Notes under the pieces: model-generated | Seen by the model: only the letters and a program-made list of their open reading frames with translations | What the model was told of the DNA's origin: nothing | The model's database searches: none | Position numbers and translations under genes: made by a program | NCBI GenBank assembly: GCA_025997955.1 | Contig: BNVH01000020.1 | Span: 1-43,548, forward strand | Length of the DNA stretch: 43,548 bases | Source of the DNA: Synergistales bacterium | GTDB lineage: Bacteria > Synergistota > Synergistia > Synergistales > Aminobacteriaceae | Direction of reading: 5' to 3' | In this document: positions 7,859 to 15,294 of the stretch, piece after piece | Numbering within the stretch: the stretch's first letter is position 1 | How the letters are laid out: every line of letters begins with the position of its first letter

Positions 7859-9352
7859 ATGATGAATAATCTTCAGTATTTCCTTATACCGTTTCTCGAC
7901 TGGCACATAATGGGTCTTCTATGGGGTGGAGTGCTCGCCGGTATATGGGTGGGCGCTATCCCCGGACTGTCCGGGACTATGGCCGTATCCCTGCTCATAT
8001 CCTTCACGTTCTCGTGGGAGCTGAACAACGCGCTCGCCGTCATGTGCGGCGTCTTCGTCGGAGCTGTTTACGGAGGAGCCATAACCGCCATCCTTCTCAA
8101 TATCCCAGGCGCTCCCGCCGCTATCGCCACCGGCATGGACGGCTACCCTCTCGCCAAAAAAGGCTTAGCGGGCAAGGCCATAGGGCTTTGCACAACGGTG
8201 TCGTTCTTCGCAAGCATGGTGGGCGTGGTAACACTGGCCGTGGCCGCCCCCATAATAGCGAACTTCGCGCTGAAATTCTCGCCCCGCGACTTTTTCCTGT
8301 TGGCCGCGATGGGCATTTTGCTGATAGGAAGCATAGGCGGCGGCGACCCGGTAAAGGGAATCATGGCCGGCGTGGTCGGTATATTGATAAGCATGGTCGG
8401 CATGGATCCCTCGACCGGCGAGCTGCGCTATACTTTCGGTAACTTAAATTTGATGGCGGGCATCAGCTTCGTAACGGCGATGATAGGATTGTTCGGCGTG
8501 TCGGAGGCCTTGACACAGTTCCGCGACAGCAGAGCGAAAAGCCCCAAGCAGGACCTCACCAAGATAATGCCCGATTGGACCACGTTCAAAAAATATCTGC
8601 CATTAGCTCTGAGGTCCTCGGCTATCGGCGTGTTTATCGGGGCGCTCCCCGGCACGGGTGGAGACGTAGCGGCGCTTTTGGCCTACGACCAGGCAAAACG
8701 CACCATAAGGCATCCCGAAACGCCCTTCGGACAGGGGGCGCTTGAGGGCATAGTCGCGCCTGAGACCGCCAACAAAGGCGCTATCGGCGGGGCGTTCATA
8801 CCCATGCTCACCCTCGGCATCCCAGGCGACGCCATAACGGCCATAATGATCGGCGCGCTCTTTATACACGGTCTTCGCCCAGGCCCGATGCTGATGATCG
8901 AGACTCCGCACCTCTTTTGGATGATAGTGAGTATGCTAACGATTTCGAGCGTAGCGCTCTTCGTCCTTGGGCTTTTGAGCGTCCGCCCCTTCTCCAAAAT
9001 TATCGAAATACCCAAGAGCATAATCATGCCCGTGGTTATCATCCTGTCAGTCATCGGAACATACGCGATACAGAACAGCGTGACAGATGTCTTTTATATG
9101 ATAGGATTTGGCGCATTGGGCTACTTCATGAGACTGTACGGATATCCCACCGGGCCTATGGTGCTTGGGATAATATTGGGGCCGCTGCTTGATTCCAACT
9201 ACCGTCGCGCCATGCAGGGCGCGGAGAATGAAATAGCTCAGTTCATAGCGGGCTTTTTCACGTCCCCGATAAGTTTATTTTTGACTCTCGCCATAGCATT
9301 CATGCTCTTCTCTCAGACTAAGACATACAGAAAGTTGCGCGGTATAGACTAA
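7859..9352 (+). CDS. tctA: TctA-family large permease of a tripartite tricarboxylate transporter
   Basis: This 497-residue, highly hydrophobic protein has the family's two glycine-rich repeats. The first half holds GAIPGLSGTMAVSLLI and GAVYGGAITAILLNIPG. The second half holds GALPGTGGDVAALLAYD and GGAFIPMLTLGIPGD. Ten to twelve membrane helices are expected, and the length is normal. Two ATG codons (7859, 7862) follow AAGGAGAG (7839-7846), and either may be used. It forms the transport channel with TctB and is fed by the two TctC proteins encoded next. The substrate class is carboxylates, and the specific substrate is unknown. Confidence 0.93.
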   Translation: MMNNLQYFLIPFLDWHIMGLLWGGVLAGIWVGAIPGLSGTMAVSLLISFTFSWELNNALAVMCGVFVGAVYGGAITAILLNIPGAPAAIATGMDGYPLAKKGLAGKAIGLCTTVSFFASMVGVVTLAVAAPIIANFALKFSPRDFFLLAAMGILLIGSIGGGDPVKGIMAGVVGILISMVGMDPSTGELRYTFGNLNLMAGISFVTAMIGLFGVSEALTQFRDSRAKSPKQDLTKIMPDWTTFKKYLPLALRSSAIGVFIGALPGTGGDVAALLAYDQAKRTIRHPETPFGQGALEGIVAPETANKGAIGGAFIPMLTLGIPGDAITAIMIGALFIHGLRPGPMLMIETPHLFWMIVSMLTISSVALFVLGLLSVRPFSKIIEIPKSIIMPVVIILSVIGTYAIQNSVTDVFYMIGFGALGYFMRLYGYPTGPMVLGIILGPLLDSNYRRAMQGAENEIAQFIAGFFTSPISLFLTLAIAFMLFSQTKTYRKLRGID

Positions 9353-9367
9353 GGCTTTATGTAACAA

Positions 9368-9385
9368 AAAAATCATAGAGGAGGA
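9368..9385 (+). repeat. Duplicated RBS region upstream of the first tctC (copy 1)
   Basis: The 18-base stretch AAAAATCATAGAGGAGGA recurs exactly at 10388-10405, 1020 bases away, before the second tctC. It carries the Shine-Dalgarno of each gene and shows that the duplication unit included the leader as well as the coding sequence. Confidence 0.8.
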
Positions 9386-9393
9386 GTAAAGAG

Positions 9394-10386
9394 ATGAAAC
9401 GTGTAGTCGGAAGTGCGTTGTTGTTTGTGTTGTTGGCGGCGGGAGCGGCCTTTGCTGAGTACCCGGAAAAGCCTATCCAGGGATACGTTATGTGGGGAGC
9501 GGGCGGGGCGCTTGACAATGTATCGAGGGCGGCGGCTCCAAACGCGGCGGATGCGCTTGGCAAGAGCATAATAATGCAGAACAAGACAGGCGCTACAGGG
9601 GCCATAGCCCTCACGACAGTAGCCAACGCCGCAGCGGACGGATATTCAATCCTCTTTGGCGCTGAAAACCCAAATCTCTACAAGGTGACGGGTATTTCGG
9701 AGTTCGATTACGATCAGTTCGACCCCATTATCCTTCTGATGGCTAACGTCGGAGTCGTGGTCGTACCGAAAGACTCCCCGTACAAAACGTACGCTGACCT
9801 CATCGCGGCGGCGAAATCCGGCAAGACCATCAATATGGGCTCAACCGGCCCAGGCGGGCTTCCTTACGTCGCCACCAACATGATACAGAAAATCCACGGA
9901 GTCAAGTTCAACCTCGTGGCGTTTGACGGCGAGGGCCCCGCTATCACGGCTCTCATGGGAGGCCACATCGACGCGGTGGCTGTTGGTCTTCTCGCGGCTT
10001 CCACATATATAGTCGGAGACACGATAAGCGGACTCGCCGTAATCTCGCCTGAGAGAATCGAGAGCGTAAAGAACGTGCCGACCGTGCTTGAGGCTTTTCC
10101 GGGCGAATACGACTCGTATCTGCCTTGGGGCGCGTTCTTCGGGGTCTTTGTGAAAAAAGGCACGCCGAGTGAGGCGCAGAACAAGCTAAAAGAGGCTTTC
10201 CTCAAGTCTTATAACGACCCGAGGTTCGCCGAGTTCGCGGACAAGATGGGCGGAGTGAAGCTCGGCCTCACAGGAGACGACGCCCGTAAATACATCGAGC
10301 AGAACAAGTCCGTCAGCGCCTGGCTGCTTTACGACGCGGGCGGCGCGAAGGTTTCACCAGAAGAATTCAAGATACCGAGACCGTAA
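9394..10386 (+). CDS. tctC: TctC-family periplasmic solute-binding protein (first copy)
   Basis: This 330-residue protein captures a carboxylate in the periplasm and delivers it to TctAB. It has a Sec signal peptide, with a basic start and a hydrophobic core ending in AAFA just before EYPEKPIQ (cleavage about residue 21). The mature part shows the TctC/Bug pattern: MWGAGGALDN early, QNKTGATGAIA, GSTGPGGLPYV and DGEGPAITALMGGHIDA. It closely parallels the next gene, including the C-terminal PEEFKIP ending. Start and RBS (GAGGAGGAG) are unambiguous. Confidence 0.92.
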   Translation: MKRVVGSALLFVLLAAGAAFAEYPEKPIQGYVMWGAGGALDNVSRAAAPNAADALGKSIIMQNKTGATGAIALTTVANAAADGYSILFGAENPNLYKVTGISEFDYDQFDPIILLMANVGVVVVPKDSPYKTYADLIAAAKSGKTINMGSTGPGGLPYVATNMIQKIHGVKFNLVAFDGEGPAITALMGGHIDAVAVGLLAASTYIVGDTISGLAVISPERIESVKNVPTVLEAFPGEYDSYLPWGAFFGVFVKKGTPSEAQNKLKEAFLKSYNDPRFAEFADKMGGVKLGLTGDDARKYIEQNKSVSAWLLYDAGGAKVSPEEFKIPRP

Positions 10387-10387
10387 T

Positions 10388-10405
10388 AAAAATCATAGAG
10401 GAGGA
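10388..10405 (+). repeat. Duplicated RBS region upstream of the second tctC (copy 2)
   Basis: This is the exact second copy of the 18-base element at 9368-9385. It begins right after the stop of the first tctC and contains the Shine-Dalgarno of the second. Confidence 0.8.
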
Positions 10406-10412
10406 ATAAATT

Positions 10413-11408
10413 ATGAGGAAGATGTTGGCAGGTTTAGCGGTGGCGCTTTTAGTGTTTGCGGCGGGAGACGCGTTCGCGGCTTACCCGGAGAAGAACATTC
10501 AGGGCTATATCATGTGGGGAGCGGGCGGAGGCACGGACGGGTTTGCGCGCGCCGCCACACCGATAGCGGAGACTAACCTCGGCGCTACCGTTATTCTCCA
10601 GAACAAGACCGGCGCGGCGGGAGCTATTGCCACGACGCTCGTGTTGAGTCAGCCCGCCGACGGCTACAACCTTTTGTACGCGGCTGAGAACCCGGCCACT
10701 TACAGAATTCTTGGCTTGTCGGACTACAGCTTCAACGACCTCGAGCCCATAATAATCCCGATAGAGGGAACGGTCGTCATATGCGTGGCTCCCGAAACTC
10801 CCTACAAAACAATACAGGACCTCGTCGAGGCGAGCAAGGGCGACTCCAAGATCAAAATGGGAAGCTCCGGCATAGGCGGCCTTCCCTACGTCGCGTCGGC
10901 CATGATGAAATCCATCCACGGTTCCGGCTTCAACTTCATTCAGTTTGACGGCGACGGCCCCGGCGCTACGGCTCTTATGGGCGGGCATATCGACGTTATG
11001 CCATTGGCTCTCTCGACGTCCTCTGAGTATGTTAGAGGCGGCAGGCTTCGCGCCCTCGCGGTGCTCCGCACCGAGCGCGTCCCGCAGCTTCCCGACGTTC
11101 CGGCCATTACGGAGATTTACCCAGAGTACTCCAAGTTTTTGCCCTGGGGCCCGTTCTACGGCGTATTCGTCAAAAAGGGAACCCCAGCGGACGTGGTAAA
11201 CGCGCTTACCGACGCTTTCCTCAAGGCGTCTAACGACGAGCGCTTCGACACGTTTGCCAAAAACTCGGGCGGCATAAAGATAAACCTCACTGGCGACGCG
11301 GCCAAAGAATATCTCGCGAAGTTCGAGTCAACCGCAAGCTGGTTGGTCTACAACTCCGGCGGCGCTAAGAAATCCCCCGCCGAGTTCAAGATACCGGAGC
11401 CCAAATAA
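10413..11408 (+). CDS. tctC: TctC-family periplasmic solute-binding protein (second copy)
   Basis: This 331-residue paralogue of the preceding gene has a signal peptide ending in DAFA before AYPEKNIQ. It shares YPEK-IQGY-MWGAGG, QNKTGA-GAIA-T, the GS-G-GGLPYVA motif, DG-GP--TALMGGHID and the SPAEFKIPEP tail. The two copies have diverged clearly in the ligand-contact loops (for example SIHGSGFNFIQFDGDGPG against the first copy's equivalent), which hints at a second ligand for the same TctAB. The stop lies seven bases before a perfect hairpin at 11416. Confidence 0.92.
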   Translation: MRKMLAGLAVALLVFAAGDAFAAYPEKNIQGYIMWGAGGGTDGFARAATPIAETNLGATVILQNKTGAAGAIATTLVLSQPADGYNLLYAAENPATYRILGLSDYSFNDLEPIIIPIEGTVVICVAPETPYKTIQDLVEASKGDSKIKMGSSGIGGLPYVASAMMKSIHGSGFNFIQFDGDGPGATALMGGHIDVMPLALSTSSEYVRGGRLRALAVLRTERVPQLPDVPAITEIYPEYSKFLPWGPFYGVFVKKGTPADVVNALTDAFLKASNDERFDTFAKNSGGIKINLTGDAAKEYLAKFESTASWLVYNSGGAKKSPAEFKIPEPK

Positions 11409-11415
11409 GTAATTC

Positions 11416-11442
11416 GTAGGGGCGAACCGCGTTCGCCCCTAC
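11416..11442. repeat. Perfect 12-bp hairpin, REP-like palindrome
   Basis: GTAGGGGCGAAC and GTTCGCCCCTAC flank a 3-base CGC loop. No T-run follows on the plus strand (ACAAAAAAGG), so it is a poor terminator there. The GGGGCGA...TCGCCCC core resembles dispersed REP palindromes of many genomes and the hairpin at 24398. It may stabilise the tctC end of the mRNA or reduce read-through into the TRAP genes. Confidence 0.75.
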
Positions 11443-11462
11443 ACAAAAAAGGAGGTGCCGCG

Positions 11463-12053
11463 GTGAAGTTTCTTAAATGGTTGGATAAATACTTTGAAGA
11501 AACGGTTTTGGTCTCCCTGCTCGTCACTATCAGCTTTGTTATGCTGGCTCAGATAATAGCGCGCTACATTTTCAACGACTCCATGTCATGGCCCGAGGAA
11601 TTCAGCCGCTACTGCTATATCTATACGGTATTTTTCTCCATCAGCTACACCGTCAAAAAGGGAAACATGCTGCGCGTGGGTGTCGTCATGGACTTGTTTC
11701 CGACGTTCATTCAAAACACGATTCGTATTTTGTGCGATCTTGTCATGCTGGCGCTGTTTTTGTATTTTTTCTACCGCTCATTTATAGTTGTCGGACGTAT
11801 CAAGAACGTCACGCATGAGCTTTCTTCCGCTATGCGAATCCCCATGTGGTGCGTGTATATGTCCGTGCTTATAGGTTTTGGACTCGCTGCGTTGCGAACG
11901 GTTCAGGCTATCGCGAACCATATTAGGCATTTTAACGACAGAAGCGACAGCACAATCCAGGCCACGATAAAAGAAGCTCAGGCCGAAACGGAGTTGGCGA
12001 GTCAGGACGATTTGGCCTATCGTGAGAGTGGTGTGAAAGGAGGCGCGGCATAA
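11463..12053 (+). CDS. dctQ: TRAP transporter small permease, DctQ family
   Basis: The 196-residue membrane protein has four hydrophobic helices (about 15-38, 50-68, 88-108 and 130-150). The typical DctQ motif SWPEEFSRY lies after the first helix pair. A charged C-terminal tail of about 40 residues follows. The GTG start at 11463 is five bases after GGAGGTG. It joins DctM in the inner membrane for Na+- or H+-driven uptake of an organic acid delivered by DctP. The stop overlaps the dctM start by one base (TAATG). Confidence 0.9.
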   Translation: MKFLKWLDKYFEETVLVSLLVTISFVMLAQIIARYIFNDSMSWPEEFSRYCYIYTVFFSISYTVKKGNMLRVGVVMDLFPTFIQNTIRILCDLVMLALFLYFFYRSFIVVGRIKNVTHELSSAMRIPMWCVYMSVLIGFGLAALRTVQAIANHIRHFNDRSDSTIQATIKEAQAETELASQDDLAYRESGVKGGAA

Positions 12054-13339
12054 TGGTCGGTTTGATTTTCTTGGCGCTCGGCGTCACGTTGATTTTGGGA
12101 ATGCCCATAGCGATAGGGATGGTCGTGAGCGCGCTCACTCCGATGCTGATGGGGTCTAACGCCGGCGGCTCGGTCAACCAGATGATCACAAACAGCTTTT
12201 CCGGAGCGGACTCCACCCCCATTATCGCCGTCCCACTCTTTATCTTAGCCGGCGTCATTATGGCCGAGGGAGGGATTTCGCGCAGGTTGTTCAGCGTCTT
12301 CGCCTATTTTGTTGGAAAGTTCACCGGCGGGCTTCCCTGCGCCGTCATTTTGACCTGCCTGTTTTACGGCGCTATTTCGGGCTCCGGCCCGGCCACGACG
12401 GCGGCCGTGGGCGCTATGGCCATACCCTTTCTTGTCGAGCTTGGCTATGACGAGGTTTTCTCCGCCGGTATGGTGGCGACGGCCGGAGGGTTGGGCGTCA
12501 TAATACCGCCGTCTATCCCCTTCGTACTCTACTCAATGGCCACGGGAGTTTCAACAGGAGCTCTTTTTATCGGCGGCGTCCTGCCCGGTATCTTTATCGG
12601 CTTTTGCCTGATGGCTTACGCGGTCTATTATTGCCGTAAGCACGGCGAGGACAGACGAAAAATCGACGCGTCTTTACAGCAAATGCGGGACATGGGCTTG
12701 TTTCGTATTTTGTGGAGCAGCCTTCCCGCGCTCTTGTCGCCCGTCATAGTCCTCGGCGGCATTTACAGCGGAATCGTAACGCCTACGGAGGCCGCCTGCA
12801 TATCGGTGTTTTATTCTCTGATAGTGTCCGTTTGCTGCTATCGCTCGATGAAGGTAAAAGATATAATCCCCTGCCTCAGAAGCGCCGTCAAGACCTACTC
12901 CCCCCTCTGTTTCTTGCTTGCCTTCGCCATAGCTTTCGGACGTGTTTTGACCCTGCTCAAGGCCCCGGCTCTCATCTCCGCTTTTGTCCTCGGAAACTTC
13001 ACATCGACGAACGCGGTCATAGGCATTATCGTGGTGATATTCTTCCTCATGGGCATGGTGATGGACACAGGCCCCGCTATAGTCATATTAGCTCCTATAC
13101 TGCTGCCGATAGTCACGGCTTTGCGTATACACCCCGTGCATTTCGGCGTTATCATGACTTGTTGCCTCTCAATCGGCCTTGTGACGCCGCCTTTCGGTCT
13201 CGATCTTTTCGTAGCCAGCACATTGTGCAACAAGCCGCCCATGACAGTGGCCAAAAGCGCGCTTCCTTTCATCTTGGCTTTCGGCGTCGCTTTGGTTTGT
13301 ATAACTTACATTCCGTGGCTGAGTCTCGCTTTATTGTAG
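12053..13339 (+). CDS. dctM: TRAP transporter large permease, DctM family
   Basis: This 428-residue protein is almost entirely hydrophobic with about twelve predicted helices. Family marks include LFILAGVIMAEGGISRRLF near residue 70, the SGSGPATTAAVGAMAIP loop and the GGLGVIIPPSIPFVLY re-entrant segment. The later GIVTPTEAA and GLVTPPFGLDLFV motifs belong to the second repeat. It is the ion-coupled translocation subunit. One-base overlap with dctQ indicates coupled translation. It is a second, unrelated secondary importer encoded in the same operon as TctAB. Confidence 0.95.
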   Translation: MVGLIFLALGVTLILGMPIAIGMVVSALTPMLMGSNAGGSVNQMITNSFSGADSTPIIAVPLFILAGVIMAEGGISRRLFSVFAYFVGKFTGGLPCAVILTCLFYGAISGSGPATTAAVGAMAIPFLVELGYDEVFSAGMVATAGGLGVIIPPSIPFVLYSMATGVSTGALFIGGVLPGIFIGFCLMAYAVYYCRKHGEDRRKIDASLQQMRDMGLFRILWSSLPALLSPVIVLGGIYSGIVTPTEAACISVFYSLIVSVCCYRSMKVKDIIPCLRSAVKTYSPLCFLLAFAIAFGRVLTLLKAPALISAFVLGNFTSTNAVIGIIVVIFFLMGMVMDTGPAIVILAPILLPIVTALRIHPVHFGVIMTCCLSIGLVTPPFGLDLFVASTLCNKPPMTVAKSALPFILAFGVALVCITYIPWLSLALL

Positions 13340-13366
13340 AAACAAAAAAACAAGGAGGAATTTAAA

Positions 13367-14386
13367 ATGAGGAAATTGTCGGTTATGTTGTTGTCGGTTC
13401 TTTTGGTTTTAGTGTGTTCTGTTTCGATGGCCGCTACTCCTTACGACGCGCTTGACCCCGTGACGCTGCGCTTTGGCAACGGCACGGCCATAGGCGCGGC
13501 GGGCGACGTGTGGGGCGAGCTGTTCTGTAAATACGCCTCGGAGGTAACGGGCGGCAAGCTCGTGGTCGATTATTTCCCCAACAGCCAGCTCGGCGTCGAT
13601 AACGAAATGCTGACGCAGATGCAGGGCGGCGACCTTGATTTGGTTGCCTGCCAGCCGGGGCAGCTTACGCCGTTTGTGCCAGCTGTGGCCGTCTATGACC
13701 TGCCGCTGTCGTTCGCGAAATATGACGCCGCCACCATAGACAGAGCGCTCAATAGGTCGGATTTCACCGAGCTCATGGACAAAGAGTACGCCAAGTCCGG
13801 GATGGTCTGCCTCGGAGCGCTTCAGGGCGCTACTTTCCGCGTTATGACGTCCAACGCAAAAATCGAAAAGCTCGCCGACTTCAAGGGCATCAAGATTCGC
13901 ACCATGAACTCCCCCAACCACTTGGCGTTTTGGAAAGCCCTCGGCGCCAACCCCACGCCTCTGCCCTTCACGGAACTTTATATGAGCTTGCAGCAGGGAA
14001 CCGTTGTGGCGCAAGAGAACGCGAACGACACCAACCTCAACATGAATTTTCATGAAGTGCAGAAGTTCTTGGTCAACACCCGTCATATCCTCTACCTCAA
14101 CCAGCTCCTGATAAACAAGGAGAGGTTTGAGTCTCTTGACCCGGCTTATCAGGCGGCCATCAAAGAGGCCATAGGTAAGGCCACCGCCGACATAGCGCCC
14201 ACTCTCACCAAGCTCGACCATGACAGCCGCGACAAGTTGGTCGCTGGAGGTATGCAGGACCTGACTTATGACAACGCGTTTTACGACGAGGTTATCAAGG
14301 CCGCTCAGCCTGTTTACGCCGACATCCGCAAGGCGATAGGGGACGAAGTCGTTGATTCTTTGAATAAGGCGCTTGAGGGGAAATAG
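13367..14386 (+). CDS. dctP: TRAP transporter periplasmic binding protein, DctP family
   Basis: The 339-residue protein has a signal peptide (hydrophobic residues 4-20, cleavage near SMAA) and the DctP fold. Key signals are LRFGNGTAIGA early, FPNSQLGVDNEMLTQMQGGDLD, and IKIRTMNSPNHLAFWKALGANPTPLPFTELY in consecutive pieces. The arginine of KIRTM is the residue that binds the ligand carboxylate in most DctP proteins. QQGTVVAQENAND follows. The ligand is thus probably a carboxylic acid. The SD is AAGGAGGA, and aroE follows eight bases after the stop. Confidence 0.94.
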   Translation: MRKLSVMLLSVLLVLVCSVSMAATPYDALDPVTLRFGNGTAIGAAGDVWGELFCKYASEVTGGKLVVDYFPNSQLGVDNEMLTQMQGGDLDLVACQPGQLTPFVPAVAVYDLPLSFAKYDAATIDRALNRSDFTELMDKEYAKSGMVCLGALQGATFRVMTSNAKIEKLADFKGIKIRTMNSPNHLAFWKALGANPTPLPFTELYMSLQQGTVVAQENANDTNLNMNFHEVQKFLVNTRHILYLNQLLINKERFESLDPAYQAAIKEAIGKATADIAPTLTKLDHDSRDKLVAGGMQDLTYDNAFYDEVIKAAQPVYADIRKAIGDEVVDSLNKALEGK

Positions 14387-14394
14387 AGGCGAAC

Positions 14395-15294
14395 ATGATG
14401 CAAAAGGAAAAAACATTCTGGGGCGAGACGGAGTTTTTCGGACTTCTCGGCAACCCCGTCAAGAAATCCCTTTCTCCCGCCATGCACAACGCTAACTTCG
14501 AGTCGCTTGGTATGAACGCTGTCTACACGCCTTACGAGGTAGAGGAAGAGGGTATGTTGAAAGTTCTCCCCGCCCTCGTGTCACTGCGCTTCACGGGGCT
14601 GAATGTCACTATGCCCTTGAAGCAAAAGGTCATTCCGTGCCTTGACGAGCTCGACGAGAGAGGCGCTCTTTGCGGGGCGGTCAACACGCTCTATTGGAAA
14701 AAAGGAAAGCTCACGGGCACAAATACCGACGGCGTGGGCTTTGTGCAGGCCCTGAAAGAGCAGGGCGGATACGACCCCAAGGACAAGCCCTGCTTGATGT
14801 TCGGCGCGGGCGGCGCGGCGCGCGGCGTGGCGTTCGCCTTGGCCGAGGCGGGCGTCACGTCCATAGCGATAGCGGGGCGCGCGTCGGGCGAAGGGCGCAT
14901 AGAAAAATTGGCGTCAGACCTCAACGCTTTCAAAGACGGAATATGCAAAGTCAGGGCCACGAACCCGGACGACTACGCCGCGCTTTTGAAGCAGAACGAT
15001 TTGGTCATAAACACGACGTCAGTTGGCATGGCGCCCGACCTCGACAAAACACCGTTTGACACGTCCCTCTTGGAAAGCCGCAACGTGGTATGCGACATCG
15101 TCTACGTCCCCCACGACACAAAACTTTTGCGCGACGCGGAGGCCAAGGGCTGTAAGACCCTCCCCGGCTATTGGATGATGATTTGGCAGGGCGTGGAGGC
15201 GTTTCGCCGCTGGATGAACGAACGCCCCGACGCGAAGCCCGACATCGCCATTATGACCAAGACGGTTATGCGGCGCCTCGGAGTGATGAAATGA
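14395..15294 (+). CDS. aroE: Shikimate dehydrogenase family protein
   Basis: AroE enzymes interconvert 3-dehydroshikimate and shikimate with NADP(H), and relatives use quinate or NAD. All shikimate-contact motifs are here in 299 residues: KSLSPAMHN, LNVTMPLKQKV with the catalytic Lys, GAVNTLYW, GTNTDGVGF with the catalytic Asp, and a Gln in MIWQGVEAF. The nucleotide-binding loop is GAGGAARG. The usual NRT cofactor motif is replaced by AGRASGEG, so cofactor preference could differ. Two ATG codons (14395, 14398) are possible. It lies between a TRAP binding protein and an acyl-CoA lyase (ATGA overlap), separate from other aro genes but in the same operon as aroD. A catabolic direction is inferred. 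Confidence 0.93.
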   Translation: MMQKEKTFWGETEFFGLLGNPVKKSLSPAMHNANFESLGMNAVYTPYEVEEEGMLKVLPALVSLRFTGLNVTMPLKQKVIPCLDELDERGALCGAVNTLYWKKGKLTGTNTDGVGFVQALKEQGGYDPKDKPCLMFGAGGAARGVAFALAEAGVTSIAIAGRASGEGRIEKLASDLNAFKDGICKVRATNPDDYAALLKQNDLVINTTSVGMAPDLDKTPFDTSLLESRNVVCDIVYVPHDTKLLRDAEAKGCKTLPGYWMMIWQGVEAFRRWMNERPDAKPDIAIMTKTVMRRLGVMK

